From positions 39,703 to 103,702 of the forward strand of contig CAKOYU010000005.1 in NCBI GenBank assembly GCA_934130975.1: 64,000 nucleotides of DNA, given 5' to 3'. A program made the translations under genes and the position numbers. The DNA comes from an uncultured Clostridia bacterium (lineage in GTDB: Bacteria > Bacillota > Clostridia > TANB77 > CAG-508). This document shows, piece after piece, positions 8,960 through 18,166 of the stretch. Under the pieces are notes generated by a model, which was given only the letters and a program-made list of their open reading frames with translations, had not been told where the DNA came from and did no database searches. Every line of letters starts with the position of its first letter. Position 1 is the stretch's first letter.

Positions 8960-10342
8960 ATGGTAAAATCAATGGACACAATAGTTAACTTATGCAAGGC
9001 AAGAGGTTATATTTATCCAGGGTCAGAAATTTATGGAGGTCTTGCAAACACTTGGGACTATGGTCCTTTAGGAGTAGAACTAAAAAACAATGTAAAAAAA
9101 TTATGGAGAAAAAAATTTATCCAAGAAAGCAAATATAATGTAGGTCTAGATGCAGCAATATTAATGAATCCACAAACATGGGTAGCATCAGGACATGTTG
9201 GAGGATTTTCAGATCCATTAATAGATTGCAAAGAATGTAAAACAAGACATAGAGCAGACAAATTAATAGAAGAATGGGCACACGATAACGGAAGAGACAT
9301 GATAGCAGATGGAATGACAGATGAAGAAATGATAAAATTCTTAGATGACAATAATATTCCATGTCCAAGTTGTGGAAGACACAATTTTACATCAATAAGA
9401 AAATTCAATTTAATGTTCAAAACATTCCAAGGAGTTACAGAAGATGCAAAAGCAGAAATCTATTTAAGACCAGAAACAGCACAAGGAATATTTGTAAACT
9501 TTAAAAATGTAATGAGAACTACAAGAAAAAAATTACCAATGGGAATAGGACAAGTAGGAAAAGCATTTAGAAATGAAATAACACCAGGAAACTTCACATT
9601 CAGAACAAGAGAATTTGAACAAATGGAACTAGAATTCTTCTGCAAACCAGGAACAGATTTAGAATGGCATGAATATTGGAAGAAGTTCTGTGAAGATTGG
9701 TTATTAGGATTAGGAATGAAAAAAGAAAATATCCGTTTAAGAGACCATAGTCCAGAAGAATTAGTATTTTATAGTAAAGCAACAACAGACATAGAATATG
9801 CATTTCCATTTGGATGGGGAGAATTATGGGGAATTGCAGATAGAACAGATTATGACTTAACAAATCATATGAATATATCAAAAGAAGATTTCACATACTT
9901 AGATCCAGAAACAAATGAAAGATATGTACCATATTGTATAGAACCATCACTAGGAGCAGACAGAGTTGCATTAGCATTCTTATGCAATGCATATGATGAA
10001 GAAGAAATAGCAGAAGGAGATACAAGAACAGTATTACATCTACATCCTGCATTAGCACCATATAAAGTTGCAGTATTACCATTATCAAAAAAATTATCAG
10101 AAAAAGCAGAAGAAGTATACACACAATTATCAAAGAAATTCATGTGTGAATATGACGAAACAGGCTCAATAGGAAAACGTTATAGAAGAGAAGACGAAAT
10201 AGGAACACCATACTGTGTAACAGTAGATTTTGATACATTAGAAGATAATGCAGTAACAATTAGAGACAGAGACACAATGGAACAAGTTAGAGTGAAAATC
10301 GATGAGCTTGAAGCTTGGATTAGTAACAAAGTAGAATTTTAG
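8960..10342 (+). CDS. glyS: Glycine--tRNA ligase, dimeric type
   Basis: This class II synthetase charges tRNA-Gly. Its 460 residues and the opening ARGYIYPGSEIYGGLANTWD mark the alpha-2 (eukaryote/archaea-like) form rather than the alpha2-beta2 form. Motif 2 appears around GKAFRNEITPGNFTFRTREF and motif 3 around SLGADRVALAFL. The C-terminal anticodon-binding domain begins near HLHPALAPYKVAVLPL. A CPSCG pair (near residue 135) lies in the insertion. TAAGGAGG precedes ATG, and expression is governed by the T-box leader upstream. The gene ends 1 bp before repeat B1. Confidence 0.96.
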   Translation: MVKSMDTIVNLCKARGYIYPGSEIYGGLANTWDYGPLGVELKNNVKKLWRKKFIQESKYNVGLDAAILMNPQTWVASGHVGGFSDPLIDCKECKTRHRADKLIEEWAHDNGRDMIADGMTDEEMIKFLDDNNIPCPSCGRHNFTSIRKFNLMFKTFQGVTEDAKAEIYLRPETAQGIFVNFKNVMRTTRKKLPMGIGQVGKAFRNEITPGNFTFRTREFEQMELEFFCKPGTDLEWHEYWKKFCEDWLLGLGMKKENIRLRDHSPEELVFYSKATTDIEYAFPFGWGELWGIADRTDYDLTNHMNISKEDFTYLDPETNERYVPYCIEPSLGADRVALAFLCNAYDEEEIAEGDTRTVLHLHPALAPYKVAVLPLSKKLSEKAEEVYTQLSKKFMCEYDETGSIGKRYRREDEIGTPYCVTVDFDTLEDNAVTIRDRDTMEQVRVKIDELEAWISNKVEF

Positions 10343-10409
10343 TGCGCATTTGGGACCGGTTCTGTTTTGCTCACTGCGCAATATGTACCGGTTCTGTTTT
10401 GCGCAATTG
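10343..10409 (+). repeat. Repeat B1 (two GACCGGTTCTGTTTTG-type units)
   Basis: It contains TTTGGGACCGGTTCTGTTTT and then GTACCGGTTCTGTTTTGCGC, two diverged copies of one unit separated by CTCACTGCGCAATAT. It begins right after the glyS stop. It can be read as open frame, which would falsely extend the next gene upstream. Confidence 0.8.
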
Positions 10410-10427
10410 CACGAAAGGAAAAGAAAA

Positions 10428-11132
10428 ATGGAGAATAAAAGAGTTGTTATAGCAATTATAGTAATAATTATATTAATAGTTGGAATTATAAGTGGGGCTT
10501 ATTTTTTAAGTGGGTTCAGTAATAAGCAGACTAAATTATTAACTGATGAAACAAATAAAATTTTACAGGCTGATATTACGACTGAAAATATTGATTTAGA
10601 TGTTAAGTCTTCTAAAAATTATGCAGTTGTCGAAAAGGCTATCAAAGAATATGTTTCTGAACTTAAGAATATATATGTAGAGATGGATGAATTGAATAAA
10701 GGAATTAATCCTAATAATATTTTTACTGCTGACAATATAGAAGATAAAGATTTGAGCGAAATTGATGATATAATTAATGAATACAAAGAAAAAAGTCAAG
10801 ATGCTGTTACAAAGCTTGAGAGCTTATTGACTGAAGAAAAAATTGCAGAGAATATTAATAAGAGAAATATATCAACTAGAAAGGATTATTATATAGAATT
10901 GTACAATACTATTATGACTAGTGATAATATGAAAAAGCAATATAATACTTTAGAAGAAAAAATTAAAGATGAAAAGAGTAAGTTGTCAGAAAAGTTGAAA
11001 CAAATTGATAATATATCAGAGTTTTTAAAGAAGAATTCTGACTCGTGGACAATTAAAGATGGCAAAATACAGTTTACTAATTTGAATAGAATGACTGAAT
11101 ATTATGGGCTTTTAAATAAATTGACAGACTAA
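10428..11132 (+). CDS. Membrane-anchored coiled-coil protein of unknown function
   Basis: I do not recognise the family. The 234-residue protein has one N-terminal transmembrane helix (residues ~5-27, VVIAIIVIIILIVGIISGAY). The rest is a charged helical domain rich in K, E and N, predicted to sit outside the membrane. The start ATG at 10428 follows GAAAGGAAAAGAAAA; open frame further upstream is repeat B1. It lies between glyS and glmM on the same strand, but nothing ties its role to either. Confidence 0.75.
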   Translation: MENKRVVIAIIVIIILIVGIISGAYFLSGFSNKQTKLLTDETNKILQADITTENIDLDVKSSKNYAVVEKAIKEYVSELKNIYVEMDELNKGINPNNIFTADNIEDKDLSEIDDIINEYKEKSQDAVTKLESLLTEEKIAENINKRNISTRKDYYIELYNTIMTSDNMKKQYNTLEEKIKDEKSKLSEKLKQIDNISEFLKKNSDSWTIKDGKIQFTNLNRMTEYYGLLNKLTD

Positions 11133-11206
11133 TGAATTGGATAACCCAAATAACTTAGGAAGGTATACCAATATAGATACAGATATAGAAAGGATTGTGA
11201 GAATAG

Positions 11207-12571
11207 ATGAGAAAATACTTTGGGACAGATGGTATCCGTAGAATTGCAAATACAGAGTTATCACCTGAATTAGTATATAAAGTTGCAAAGGCAGGAGCAT
11301 ATGTTTTATCAAAACATACAAATAAGGCTCCAACAATATTGATAGGAAGAGATACACGTATTTCTGGAACATTGATTGAAAGCGCTATGGTTGCTGGATT
11401 TTTAAGCTATGGTGCAAATGTAAAATTGCTAGAAGTTATTCCAACTCCAGGAGTTGCTTATTTGACAAGAAAACTTCAAGCTGATGCTAGTGTTGTAATT
11501 TCTGCATCACATAATACGTTTGAGTTTAATGGAATAAAATATTTTAGTAATAAAGGAATGAAAATTCCAGATAGTATTGAAGAGGAAATTGAAGAGGTTA
11601 TGGATTCAGGAAAACTTGATGAATTAACCGCTGTAAGCGAGAAAATAGGAGTTTCTGAAATTAGAACAGATTTGTTAGAAGAGTATGTATATTTCTTTAG
11701 AAAGAATTTTGATGACAATATTGCTAAATTTAACAGACCAGACTTTAAAGTTGTTATTGATACTGCAAATGGTGCTACATATAAAGTGGCTGAGAAGGTA
11801 TTTTCAGTACTTGGAATAAGTCATAAAATTATTAATAATAATCCAAATGGAATCAATATAAATGACGGTTGTGGTTCAACACATTTAGAAATGCTAAAAG
11901 ATTATGTTGTAAAAAATAACATGAGCCTTGGTATTGCTTATGATGGTGATGGCGACAGATGTCTTGCTGTTGATGAAAATGGTGAAGAAATTGATGGAGA
12001 TAAATTATTAGCTATAATTTCTAATTATTTAAAGAAACAAGGGAAACTTGCTAAAGATACTGTTGTTGCTACAGTTATGAGCAATTTGGGATTAAATAAA
12101 TATGCGGAAAAAGAAGGTTTGAATTTTATTCAGACTAAAGTTGGAGACAGATATGTTTTAGAGGAAATGCTAAAAAATGGATACAACTTAGGTGGAGAAC
12201 AATCAGGTCATGTAATTTTATTAGACTACAATCCTACAGGTGATGGAATATTAACATCTTTAATGTTAATTCAGGCAATATTAGAAAGTGGAAGAAAGGC
12301 TTCAGAATTAGGTGATATGGTTCAAAAGTATCCTCAAGTTTTAATTAATGCTAAAGTAGATTCTGATAAAAAATATGGTTATAAAGAAGATGTTGAAATC
12401 AAAACTGCAATTGAAGAATTAGAAAAAGAGTTTGCAGGAAATGGTAGAGTGTTGATTAGACCTTCTGGAACAGAGCCTCTTGTAAGGGTTATGATTGAAG
12501 GGCAAGATAAGATTATGATTGAACAAAAAGCTAGGAAAATAGCGGATTTGATTGAATCAAAGTGTAAATAG
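11207..12571 (+). CDS. glmM: Phosphoglucosamine mutase
   Basis: GlmM converts glucosamine-6-phosphate to glucosamine-1-phosphate, feeding UDP-GlcNAc and so peptidoglycan synthesis. The 454-residue protein starts RKYFGTDGIRRIAN, as in the family. The phosphoserine loop is ISASHNTFEFNGIKYF, with the active serine at residue 101. Many homologues read HNP where this one has HNT. The magnesium site DGDGDR begins at residue ~246 and the phosphate-binding loop is RPSGTEPLVRVM. GAAAGGATTGTGAGAATAG precedes the start. Confidence 0.95.
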   Translation: MRKYFGTDGIRRIANTELSPELVYKVAKAGAYVLSKHTNKAPTILIGRDTRISGTLIESAMVAGFLSYGANVKLLEVIPTPGVAYLTRKLQADASVVISASHNTFEFNGIKYFSNKGMKIPDSIEEEIEEVMDSGKLDELTAVSEKIGVSEIRTDLLEEYVYFFRKNFDDNIAKFNRPDFKVVIDTANGATYKVAEKVFSVLGISHKIINNNPNGININDGCGSTHLEMLKDYVVKNNMSLGIAYDGDGDRCLAVDENGEEIDGDKLLAIISNYLKKQGKLAKDTVVATVMSNLGLNKYAEKEGLNFIQTKVGDRYVLEEMLKNGYNLGGEQSGHVILLDYNPTGDGILTSLMLIQAILESGRKASELGDMVQKYPQVLINAKVDSDKKYGYKEDVEIKTAIEELEKEFAGNGRVLIRPSGTEPLVRVMIEGQDKIMIEQKARKIADLIESKCK

Positions 12572-12586
12572 TATAATGAAAATTAG

Positions 12587-12616
12587 TTGACAGAAAATAG
12601 GCAATGATGATATAAT
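12587..12616 (+). promoter_or_regulatory. Promoter embedded in the glmM terminator
   Basis: TTGACA at 12587-12592, an 18-bp spacer and TATAAT at 12611-12616. The -10 box lies in the loop of the terminator hairpin, so transcription of the SSB-like gene would start in or beside the hairpin. Confidence 0.65.
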
Positions 12617-12638
12617 AATATCATTGCTTATTTTTTTT
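12601..12638 (+). terminator. glmM terminator
   Basis: Stem GCAATGAT/ATCATTGC with an 11-nt loop, followed by TTATTTTTTTT. Confidence 0.75.
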
Positions 12639-12725
12639 ATAGAGAAGAATTTCTTTATTTAAGCAATTAACAATTTTCTACTTATATTACAGAAAGACAA
12701 AGGTAAGAATTAGGAGGAGAAAACA

Positions 12726-13400
12726 GTGAATAATATAGAAACAACAAATGAGGTAAAACTTGAAGGAAAAATCACTGAAAAATTAAAATTTGACCATGAG
12801 AGTCATGGAAGGCGGTTCTATAGTACGTACATTAAAATTGTGAGATATTATAGCAAAAAGAATGATGTAATTCCTATTATTATCCCAGCTACATTACTTA
12901 GAAAAAGTGAGATGCAAAGGAATAAATTGAAAAACAAATATGTTAGATGCAAAGGGCAATTTAGATCTCACAATATATACACTGAGTGTAAAGATAGCGA
13001 AGAAGCTAAAAAATACCCTAAGGGTAGAAAGTTACAGCTTAGATTGTTTATGTATGTTGAGGAGATTGAAATAATAGATAAACCAAAAAAAGATAAAAAT
13101 TACATTTTTCTTGATGGTTACCTTTGCAGAGAGCCAGCGTATAGGAGAATTAAAGATGAGAATAAAGATGAATATTTTGATCGAACATACTTGATGCTGG
13201 CGGTATCGAGAGGACGCTGGAATGCAGATTTTATTCCTTGTGTTACTTGGAATAGAAATGCAAGATTTACCGCAAATTTGCCAGAGAAAAAACATATTAT
13301 CTGTTATGGAGAGATTCATAATAGAGAATACTTTAAAAAGAATGAAGAGCAAACAGTGTATGAGGTTTTAGTCATCGAGGTATATGCTATAGACGATTAG
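12726..13400 (+). CDS. Orphan single-stranded-DNA-binding-like protein (two OB-like halves)
   Basis: The 224-residue protein has two related halves. The first begins KLEGKITEKLKFDHESHGRR and the second YIFLDGYLCREPAYRR. Each opens with a glycine-containing strand followed by alternating strands, and each ends with a conserved G-x-I/F turn. This pattern matches SSB-type OB folds, so ssDNA binding is inferred. The second half keeps aromatic residues (WNADFIPCVTWNRN). GTG start with TAGGAGGAGAAAACA. It is monocistronic between a terminator-embedded promoter and its own terminator. The chromosomal ssb is expected elsewhere, so this is an accessory version. Confidence 0.7.
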   Translation: MNNIETTNEVKLEGKITEKLKFDHESHGRRFYSTYIKIVRYYSKKNDVIPIIIPATLLRKSEMQRNKLKNKYVRCKGQFRSHNIYTECKDSEEAKKYPKGRKLQLRLFMYVEEIEIIDKPKKDKNYIFLDGYLCREPAYRRIKDENKDEYFDRTYLMLAVSRGRWNADFIPCVTWNRNARFTANLPEKKHIICYGEIHNREYFKKNEEQTVYEVLVIEVYAIDD

Positions 13401-13429
13401 AAATAATATAACTGAAGTAGAAAATTGGG

Positions 13430-13457
13430 AGGAACATGTAAAAGTGTTCCTTTTTTA
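13430..13457 (+). terminator. Terminator after the SSB-like gene
   Basis: AGGAACA/TGTTCCT stem followed by seven Ts. Confidence 0.75.
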
Positions 13458-13508
13458 TTGCTTTTTTTCATAAAAGATGTTAAAATACCGACAGAAAGAA
13501 GGATGATT

Positions 13509-14414
13509 ATGGGATTTTTTGATAAATTAAAAAATGGATTAAATAAAACAAAAGAATCAATAAATGAAAAAATAAATGATGTGTTTAGCAATTTTAGAAA
13601 AGTAGATGAAGGCTTTCTAGAAGAGCTTGAAGAAGCATTAATTATGTCAGATATAGGAATAGAGACATCAACAAAGATAATTTCAAACTTAAGAGAAAGA
13701 ATGAAAAAAGAAAAAATAGAAGATCAAGAACAAGTAAAAGAAGCATTAAGAGAAGAAATTGCACAGATTTTAGAAATTTCAGACAATTCATTAAAACTTG
13801 AAACAAAACCATCAGTAATTTTAGTAATAGGAGTAAATGGAGTGGGAAAAACAACATCAATAGGAAAAATGGCAGCAAGACTATCAAGAGATGGTAAAAA
13901 AGTAGTAGTTGCAGCAGCAGACACATTTAGAGCAGCGGCAGTAGAACAATTAGAAATTTGGGCAAAAAGAGCAGGAGCAGAAATAGTAAAAAGAGAAGAA
14001 GGAATAGACCCTGCATCAGTAGTATATGATGCAATTGCAAAGACTAGAGAAATAGGAGCGGACATATTAATATGTGATACAGCAGGAAGATTACACAATA
14101 AAAAATACTTGATGGATGAGCTAAACAAAATTCAAAAAGTAATAAACAAAGAAATGCCAGATGCATCAAAAGAAGTATTATTAGTAATAGATGCAGGAAC
14201 AGGACAAAATGCAATATCACAAGTAAAAGCGTTTAAAGAGCAAGCTGATATTACAGGAATAGTATTAACAAAGTTAGATGGAACTGCAAAAGGTGGAGCT
14301 GTAATAGGAATAGTAGAAGAAAACCAAATACCAGTTAAATTTATTGGAGTGGGGGAACAAATAGATGATATGGAAATCTTTAACTCAGAAGATTTTGCAA
14401 AGGCAATAATTTAA
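13509..14414 (+). CDS. ftsY: Signal recognition particle receptor FtsY
   Basis: FtsY is the membrane-associated GTPase that docks SRP-ribosome complexes at the translocon. The 301-residue form has only a short N-terminal region (MGFFDKLKNGLNKTKESINE) instead of a long acidic A domain, as usual in Firmicutes. The N domain is followed by the G domain: Walker A GVNGVGKTT from residue 108, DTFRAAA, DTAGRLHNK and TKLDGTAKGG. The C-terminus has GVGEQIDDMEIF. ATG at 13509 has a GAAAGAAGGATG ribosome site; MIM two codons upstream is an alternative. Repeat B2 follows the stop. Confidence 0.96.
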   Translation: MGFFDKLKNGLNKTKESINEKINDVFSNFRKVDEGFLEELEEALIMSDIGIETSTKIISNLRERMKKEKIEDQEQVKEALREEIAQILEISDNSLKLETKPSVILVIGVNGVGKTTSIGKMAARLSRDGKKVVVAAADTFRAAAVEQLEIWAKRAGAEIVKREEGIDPASVVYDAIAKTREIGADILICDTAGRLHNKKYLMDELNKIQKVINKEMPDASKEVLLVIDAGTGQNAISQVKAFKEQADITGIVLTKLDGTAKGGAVIGIVEENQIPVKFIGVGEQIDDMEIFNSEDFAKAII

Positions 14415-14420
14415 AAAAAT

Positions 14421-14494
14421 GCGCATTTGGGACCGGTTCTGTTTTGTCCCAAGACTGGTACTTTTTTGTCCCAAGACTGGGTACAAAATGTTCC
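14421..14494 (+). repeat. Repeat B2
   Basis: It reads GCGCATTTGGGACCGGTTCT, then GTTTTGTCCCAAGACTGGTA and a second TTTTTTGTCCCAAGACTGGG. It lies between ftsY and the UPF0182 gene and is related to B1 and B3. Confidence 0.8.
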
Positions 14495-14515
14495 AACAAT
14501 AAAAAAGGAGAAATT

Positions 14516-17239
14516 ATGGATACAAACAAATTTAGAATTAGTAAAAAAATGAGAGCAATAATTGTAATAGCATTTATTGCAATATATGTATTAGGTACAT
14601 ATGTGTCTCTAAGAGGTCAATACTTGGAGTATGTTGAACTTGGTGAGCAATATGTTCAAAAATTTATTACTGATATGAAATACAAATATTCTATTATGGG
14701 AATAAGTTTTGTTTTATTAAGTATAATATTTTATTTTACAAATAGAGGAATTAAAAAGGGGCTTAAACCATTTTTCGAACAAGAGAAAAGAGAAGTACCC
14801 AAACTTCCTAATAAGTCTATAACACTTATAGTGGCAGCTATTGCTAGTGTTATCATTTCTAATCATTTATTAGACAAGGTTTTGCTTTTTGTTAGTAATG
14901 CTTCTTTTGGCAAAAGTGATATAGTTTTTAATTTAGATATTTCTTATTATATGTTTATCAAGCCATTAGTTGAAACTCTAATAAATTACTTTGTTAGTTT
15001 GATGATTGCTGTAAGTGCTTATATGGCTGGATATTATATAATTGTATTTAATTTATATTTTAAAGCTGTTGACAGAGAACTTTTACAGAAAAGCAAACTT
15101 ATCAAAAAGCTTTTAAGAAATGCTATCATTTTAGCTATTGGTGTTGGAGTTCAAACTGCGTTGAATACACAAAATATTGTTACTGGTAAGTTTTTAACTT
15201 TAAGTAATGAAACTGAGTTGACTGGTGCTGGAATTGTGGAATCAACTATTCAACTATATGGTTATTTAATATTGGCTGTAATTATTGTACTTTCTGTGAT
15301 AATGGCAGTTAAATATTTTGTGCAAAAGCAAAATAAGAAAATTGTTTATCCTGTTGTGGCAATTCCTATTTATTTAGTGGCTTTATTTTTAGTAATGGTT
15401 GGATATGATTTGATATTTGTTAGATCAAATGAATTCGACAAAGAGCGTAAATTTATTTCTGAAAATATAAAGTCTACTCAAGAGGCTTATAATATAAATG
15501 CAGAGGAGACTAGTATTGATTATACTGGTACAATTAAAGAAAATGAAGTTGACGAAAATGCTGATGTTATTGATAATATAACAATTGTAAATAAAGATTT
15601 AGTTCAAAAGAGCTTGAAAGATACTCAAACAGAAACAGGGTATTATACTTATAATAATATATCTTTGGCACAGTATGATATTAATGGTAAAAAACAATTG
15701 GTATATGTTGCACCAAGAGAAGCGGAAAATAATTCAATATCATATAATAACAAAACATATGAGTATACACATGGAATGGGACAAATTGTAGCTTCTGCAA
15801 CATCTGTTACAGAAGATGGAAATGTTGAATATTTACAAAAAGATATTAGTGGTGCAGATAACTTGCATCCAATAACTCAACCAAGAATTTATTATGGAGT
15901 TGAAACAAATAGTGTTGCAGTAACAAACACTAAAAATAAATCAGAGTATGATTACACAGATAATGGTGGTGTAGAACATGTAAATAATTATGATGGGAAT
16001 TCTGGTATTCAAGTAGGCTTTTGGGATAGATTGATTTTGGCTGTAAAAAATAGAGATATCAGACTTGCAATGTCAACATCAGTTAATAGTGAAAGTAAAA
16101 TTTTGACTAATAGAAATATAATAAAAAGGGCTAAAGCTGTATTGCCTAATTTAATATATGATAAAAATCCTTATACTGTAGTGGATGATGGTAAAATATA
16201 TTGGGTATTAGATGGTTATACTGTATCTGATAAGTATCCATATTCAACATATACAGAAATTCAATATGATGGATCAAAACGTGATATTAATTATATAAGA
16301 AATTCTGTAAAAGTTATTATAAATGCATATGATGGAGAAATGACATTTTATATAACTGATAGAAATGATCCTGTAATAATGGCATATTTAAAATTATACC
16401 CAACAGTATTTGCTGATTATACAGGAAAAGAAATTCCAGAGGAAATAAAATCACAGTTAAAATATCCTAAGTTTTTATATGATGTTCAATCAGAAATGCT
16501 TATGGTATATCATAATGTAAAAGAAGACGTATTATATAGAAATAGCGATATTTGGGCATTACCTAAATATGGAACTGCTACTTCAAAAACTAAAACAGCT
16601 ACATTGAATCCATATTATGCTATGGTTAAAAATAAAAATAGTGATAAAGCTGAATTTGGATTAGTACAGATGTATACACAAAATGAGAAGTCAAATATTA
16701 TTTCTTATCTTGTAGGTACTTGTGATGGAACAGATTGCAAGTTGAAAATTTATAAATATCCATCAGATAGCAACATTTTAGGCCCAACTCAATTGGATAA
16801 TCAAATTGAGCAAGATGAAACTATTTCAGCAGAGTTAGAAACGATAAGTGTTACTGGAAGCAAGATTTCTAAAGATATGAAAATAATACCTATAGATAAT
16901 ACAGTTTTATATGTAGAAACAATTTACCAAACAATGGCAAATGAACCAAGTCAGCCAACAACTTTAAAAAAGGTTATTGTTGCTTCTGGAACTAAAGTGG
17001 CAATTGGTGATACTTTTGATAAAGCTCTTGCAAATTTATTATCACAATCTGCAGTTAGTATTGATGTAAATAATACTGAAGATGTTGATGGTATGATTCA
17101 AGCAATTATTGATGCTAATAAAAATTTGACTGAGTCTAATGATAGAAATGATTGGGAGATGATGGGGTCTGATTTAAAACGACTTCAAGATTTGATTGAG
17201 TCTTTAGATAAGATGGTAAAGGAACAGAATAAACAATAA
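14516..17239 (+). CDS. UPF0182 family membrane protein
   Basis: A large 907-residue membrane protein of the UPF0182 family, whose role is unknown. The N-terminal ~310 residues hold about seven transmembrane helices (first at ~12-33). The remainder is a large outside domain with family features such as VAPREAENNSISY and the YPYSTYTEIQYDGSKRDINY region (shown here in part). The start ATG at 14516 follows AAAAAAGGAGAAATT; upstream open frame is repeat B2 sequence. It has its own terminator. No link to neighbouring genes is apparent. Confidence 0.9.
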   Translation: MDTNKFRISKKMRAIIVIAFIAIYVLGTYVSLRGQYLEYVELGEQYVQKFITDMKYKYSIMGISFVLLSIIFYFTNRGIKKGLKPFFEQEKREVPKLPNKSITLIVAAIASVIISNHLLDKVLLFVSNASFGKSDIVFNLDISYYMFIKPLVETLINYFVSLMIAVSAYMAGYYIIVFNLYFKAVDRELLQKSKLIKKLLRNAIILAIGVGVQTALNTQNIVTGKFLTLSNETELTGAGIVESTIQLYGYLILAVIIVLSVIMAVKYFVQKQNKKIVYPVVAIPIYLVALFLVMVGYDLIFVRSNEFDKERKFISENIKSTQEAYNINAEETSIDYTGTIKENEVDENADVIDNITIVNKDLVQKSLKDTQTETGYYTYNNISLAQYDINGKKQLVYVAPREAENNSISYNNKTYEYTHGMGQIVASATSVTEDGNVEYLQKDISGADNLHPITQPRIYYGVETNSVAVTNTKNKSEYDYTDNGGVEHVNNYDGNSGIQVGFWDRLILAVKNRDIRLAMSTSVNSESKILTNRNIIKRAKAVLPNLIYDKNPYTVVDDGKIYWVLDGYTVSDKYPYSTYTEIQYDGSKRDINYIRNSVKVIINAYDGEMTFYITDRNDPVIMAYLKLYPTVFADYTGKEIPEEIKSQLKYPKFLYDVQSEMLMVYHNVKEDVLYRNSDIWALPKYGTATSKTKTATLNPYYAMVKNKNSDKAEFGLVQMYTQNEKSNIISYLVGTCDGTDCKLKIYKYPSDSNILGPTQLDNQIEQDETISAELETISVTGSKISKDMKIIPIDNTVLYVETIYQTMANEPSQPTTLKKVIVASGTKVAIGDTFDKALANLLSQSAVSIDVNNTEDVDGMIQAIIDANKNLTESNDRNDWEMMGSDLKRLQDLIESLDKMVKEQNKQ

Positions 17240-17243
17240 TGTT

Positions 17244-17270
17244 AAAGAGAGTCCAATTAGGACTCTCTTT
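17244..17270. terminator. Bidirectional terminator
   Basis: Perfect 11-bp stem AAAGAGAGTCC/GGACTCTCTTT with a 5-nt loop between two convergent genes. The last codons of the minus-strand gene lie inside it. Confidence 0.8.
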
Positions 17271-17712
17271 GAGAAAGGAATGATGAGAGATGGATTTTAA
17301 AAGCGTCAATGTTGCCCATTATACCATCAGGAATATATAGATCTGATGGAATGGATAAGAATAACAGGGAATACATAATTCCCAGTCCAATACCGATTCT
17401 AAATTTAGTATTTAAATCTAAGCCGGAGAAATTATAATCTTCAATGACAGATATAAGATTGAAATCGTCCAAAAAGTTTTCGGAGTTGTTATATGTTGTG
17501 TAATGAAAACTTTCTAAACAATCATAAACTATCCGAAGTGGTTTGTACTCTTCCATCTCTTCTTTGTCGGATAAAAATTTCGATAATTCCTGTTGTAACA
17601 TAAATTTCTCTTGCATCAATTCTTCTAGATTTTTTTTCCATTGTTTCTTTAATTCCTTTTTTTCTTTTTTTTCCTTTAACTGTTTTAATTCCTTTTTCTT
17701 TGCGTTTTTCAT
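17257..17712 (-). CDS. Orphan hypothetical protein with basic coiled-coil N-terminus
   Basis: Unrecognised, 151 residues. Residues 1-45 are almost entirely K, E and L, predicting a charged coiled coil. The rest is a compact domain with YDCLESFHYTTYNN, and a hydrophobic stretch near residues 112-125 (GIGLGIMYSLLFLS) that may be buried rather than membrane-spanning. GAGGAGAAAAACATC precedes ATG. It is single-gene, convergent with the UPF0182 gene, with a good promoter at 17773-17801. It belongs to the set of five orphan genes with atypical base composition. Confidence 0.7.
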   Translation of the reverse strand: MKNAKKKELKQLKEKKEKKELKKQWKKNLEELMQEKFMLQQELSKFLSDKEEMEEYKPLRIVYDCLESFHYTTYNNSENFLDDFNLISVIEDYNFSGLDLNTKFRIGIGLGIMYSLLFLSIPSDLYIPDGIMGNIDAFKIHLSSFLSQRES

Positions 17713-17772
17713 GATGTTTTTCTCCTCTTTTTTCTAATTAGAATCTAAAGTTATTTATTAGTTACTTAGTTT

Positions 17773-17801
17773 ATTATATCATAGTCTACATAAGAAGTAA
17801 A
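17773..17801 (-). promoter_or_regulatory. Promoter for the minus-strand orphan gene
   Basis: On the minus strand, TTTACT, a 17-bp spacer and TATAAT. The -35 box falls inside the left distal arm of the A2 palindrome. Confidence 0.6.
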
Positions 17802-18058
17802 TGATATTACGAAATTTGTGGAATTTAATTAATATAAGAAAGAATTGAAATATAAAGATAAATTTATAAGATTAATAATATATTGTTTTTTTATACCTTG
17901 GTGTCGCAATCTTCATATTAAAAATAATATTATGTAGATTGCTCCATATCGCATTCGCTTCGCTCATTTGGTCGCTTACGCGGTATTTCAAAAACAATAT
18001 ATTATTAATCTTCTAAAATTTTAGCAATTTATTTGTGATTTGTAATATCATCTAATTC
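17794..18058 (+). repeat. Element A, copy A2 inside a copy-specific palindrome
   Basis: Core 17872-18008 with TTAATAATATATTGTTTT and its perfect complement at the ends. Inside are ATACC/GGTAT and a GCAATCT/AGATTGC hairpin. Complementarity extends through AAGA/TCTT to a distal pair found only here, GAAGTAAATGATATTAC (17794-17810) against GTAATATCATCTAATTC (18042-18058), 15 of 17 pairing. The copy separates two divergent genes. Confidence 0.85.
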
Positions 18059-18085
18059 AATTAGCTAAATTTGTTCCAAAAACCC

Positions 18086-18114
18086 TTGTAAAAATAATAT
18101 AATTAGTGTAAAAT
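18086..18114 (+). promoter_or_regulatory. Promoter for the femX-like operon
   Basis: TTGTAA, a 17-bp spacer and TAAAAT, 53 bp before the start codon. Confidence 0.55.
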
Positions 18115-18166
18115 AAAGTCAAAATGTAAATAATAAAAAGAAGCAAAAAGAAATGAGGTAAAACAA

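Noticed and set aside
10350..10427. N-terminal extension of the coiled-coil membrane protein into repeat B1
   Set aside because: The extra residues are a translation of the repeat; a ribosome site and signal anchor fit 10428. The same applies to extensions at 14444-14515 and 23325-23408.
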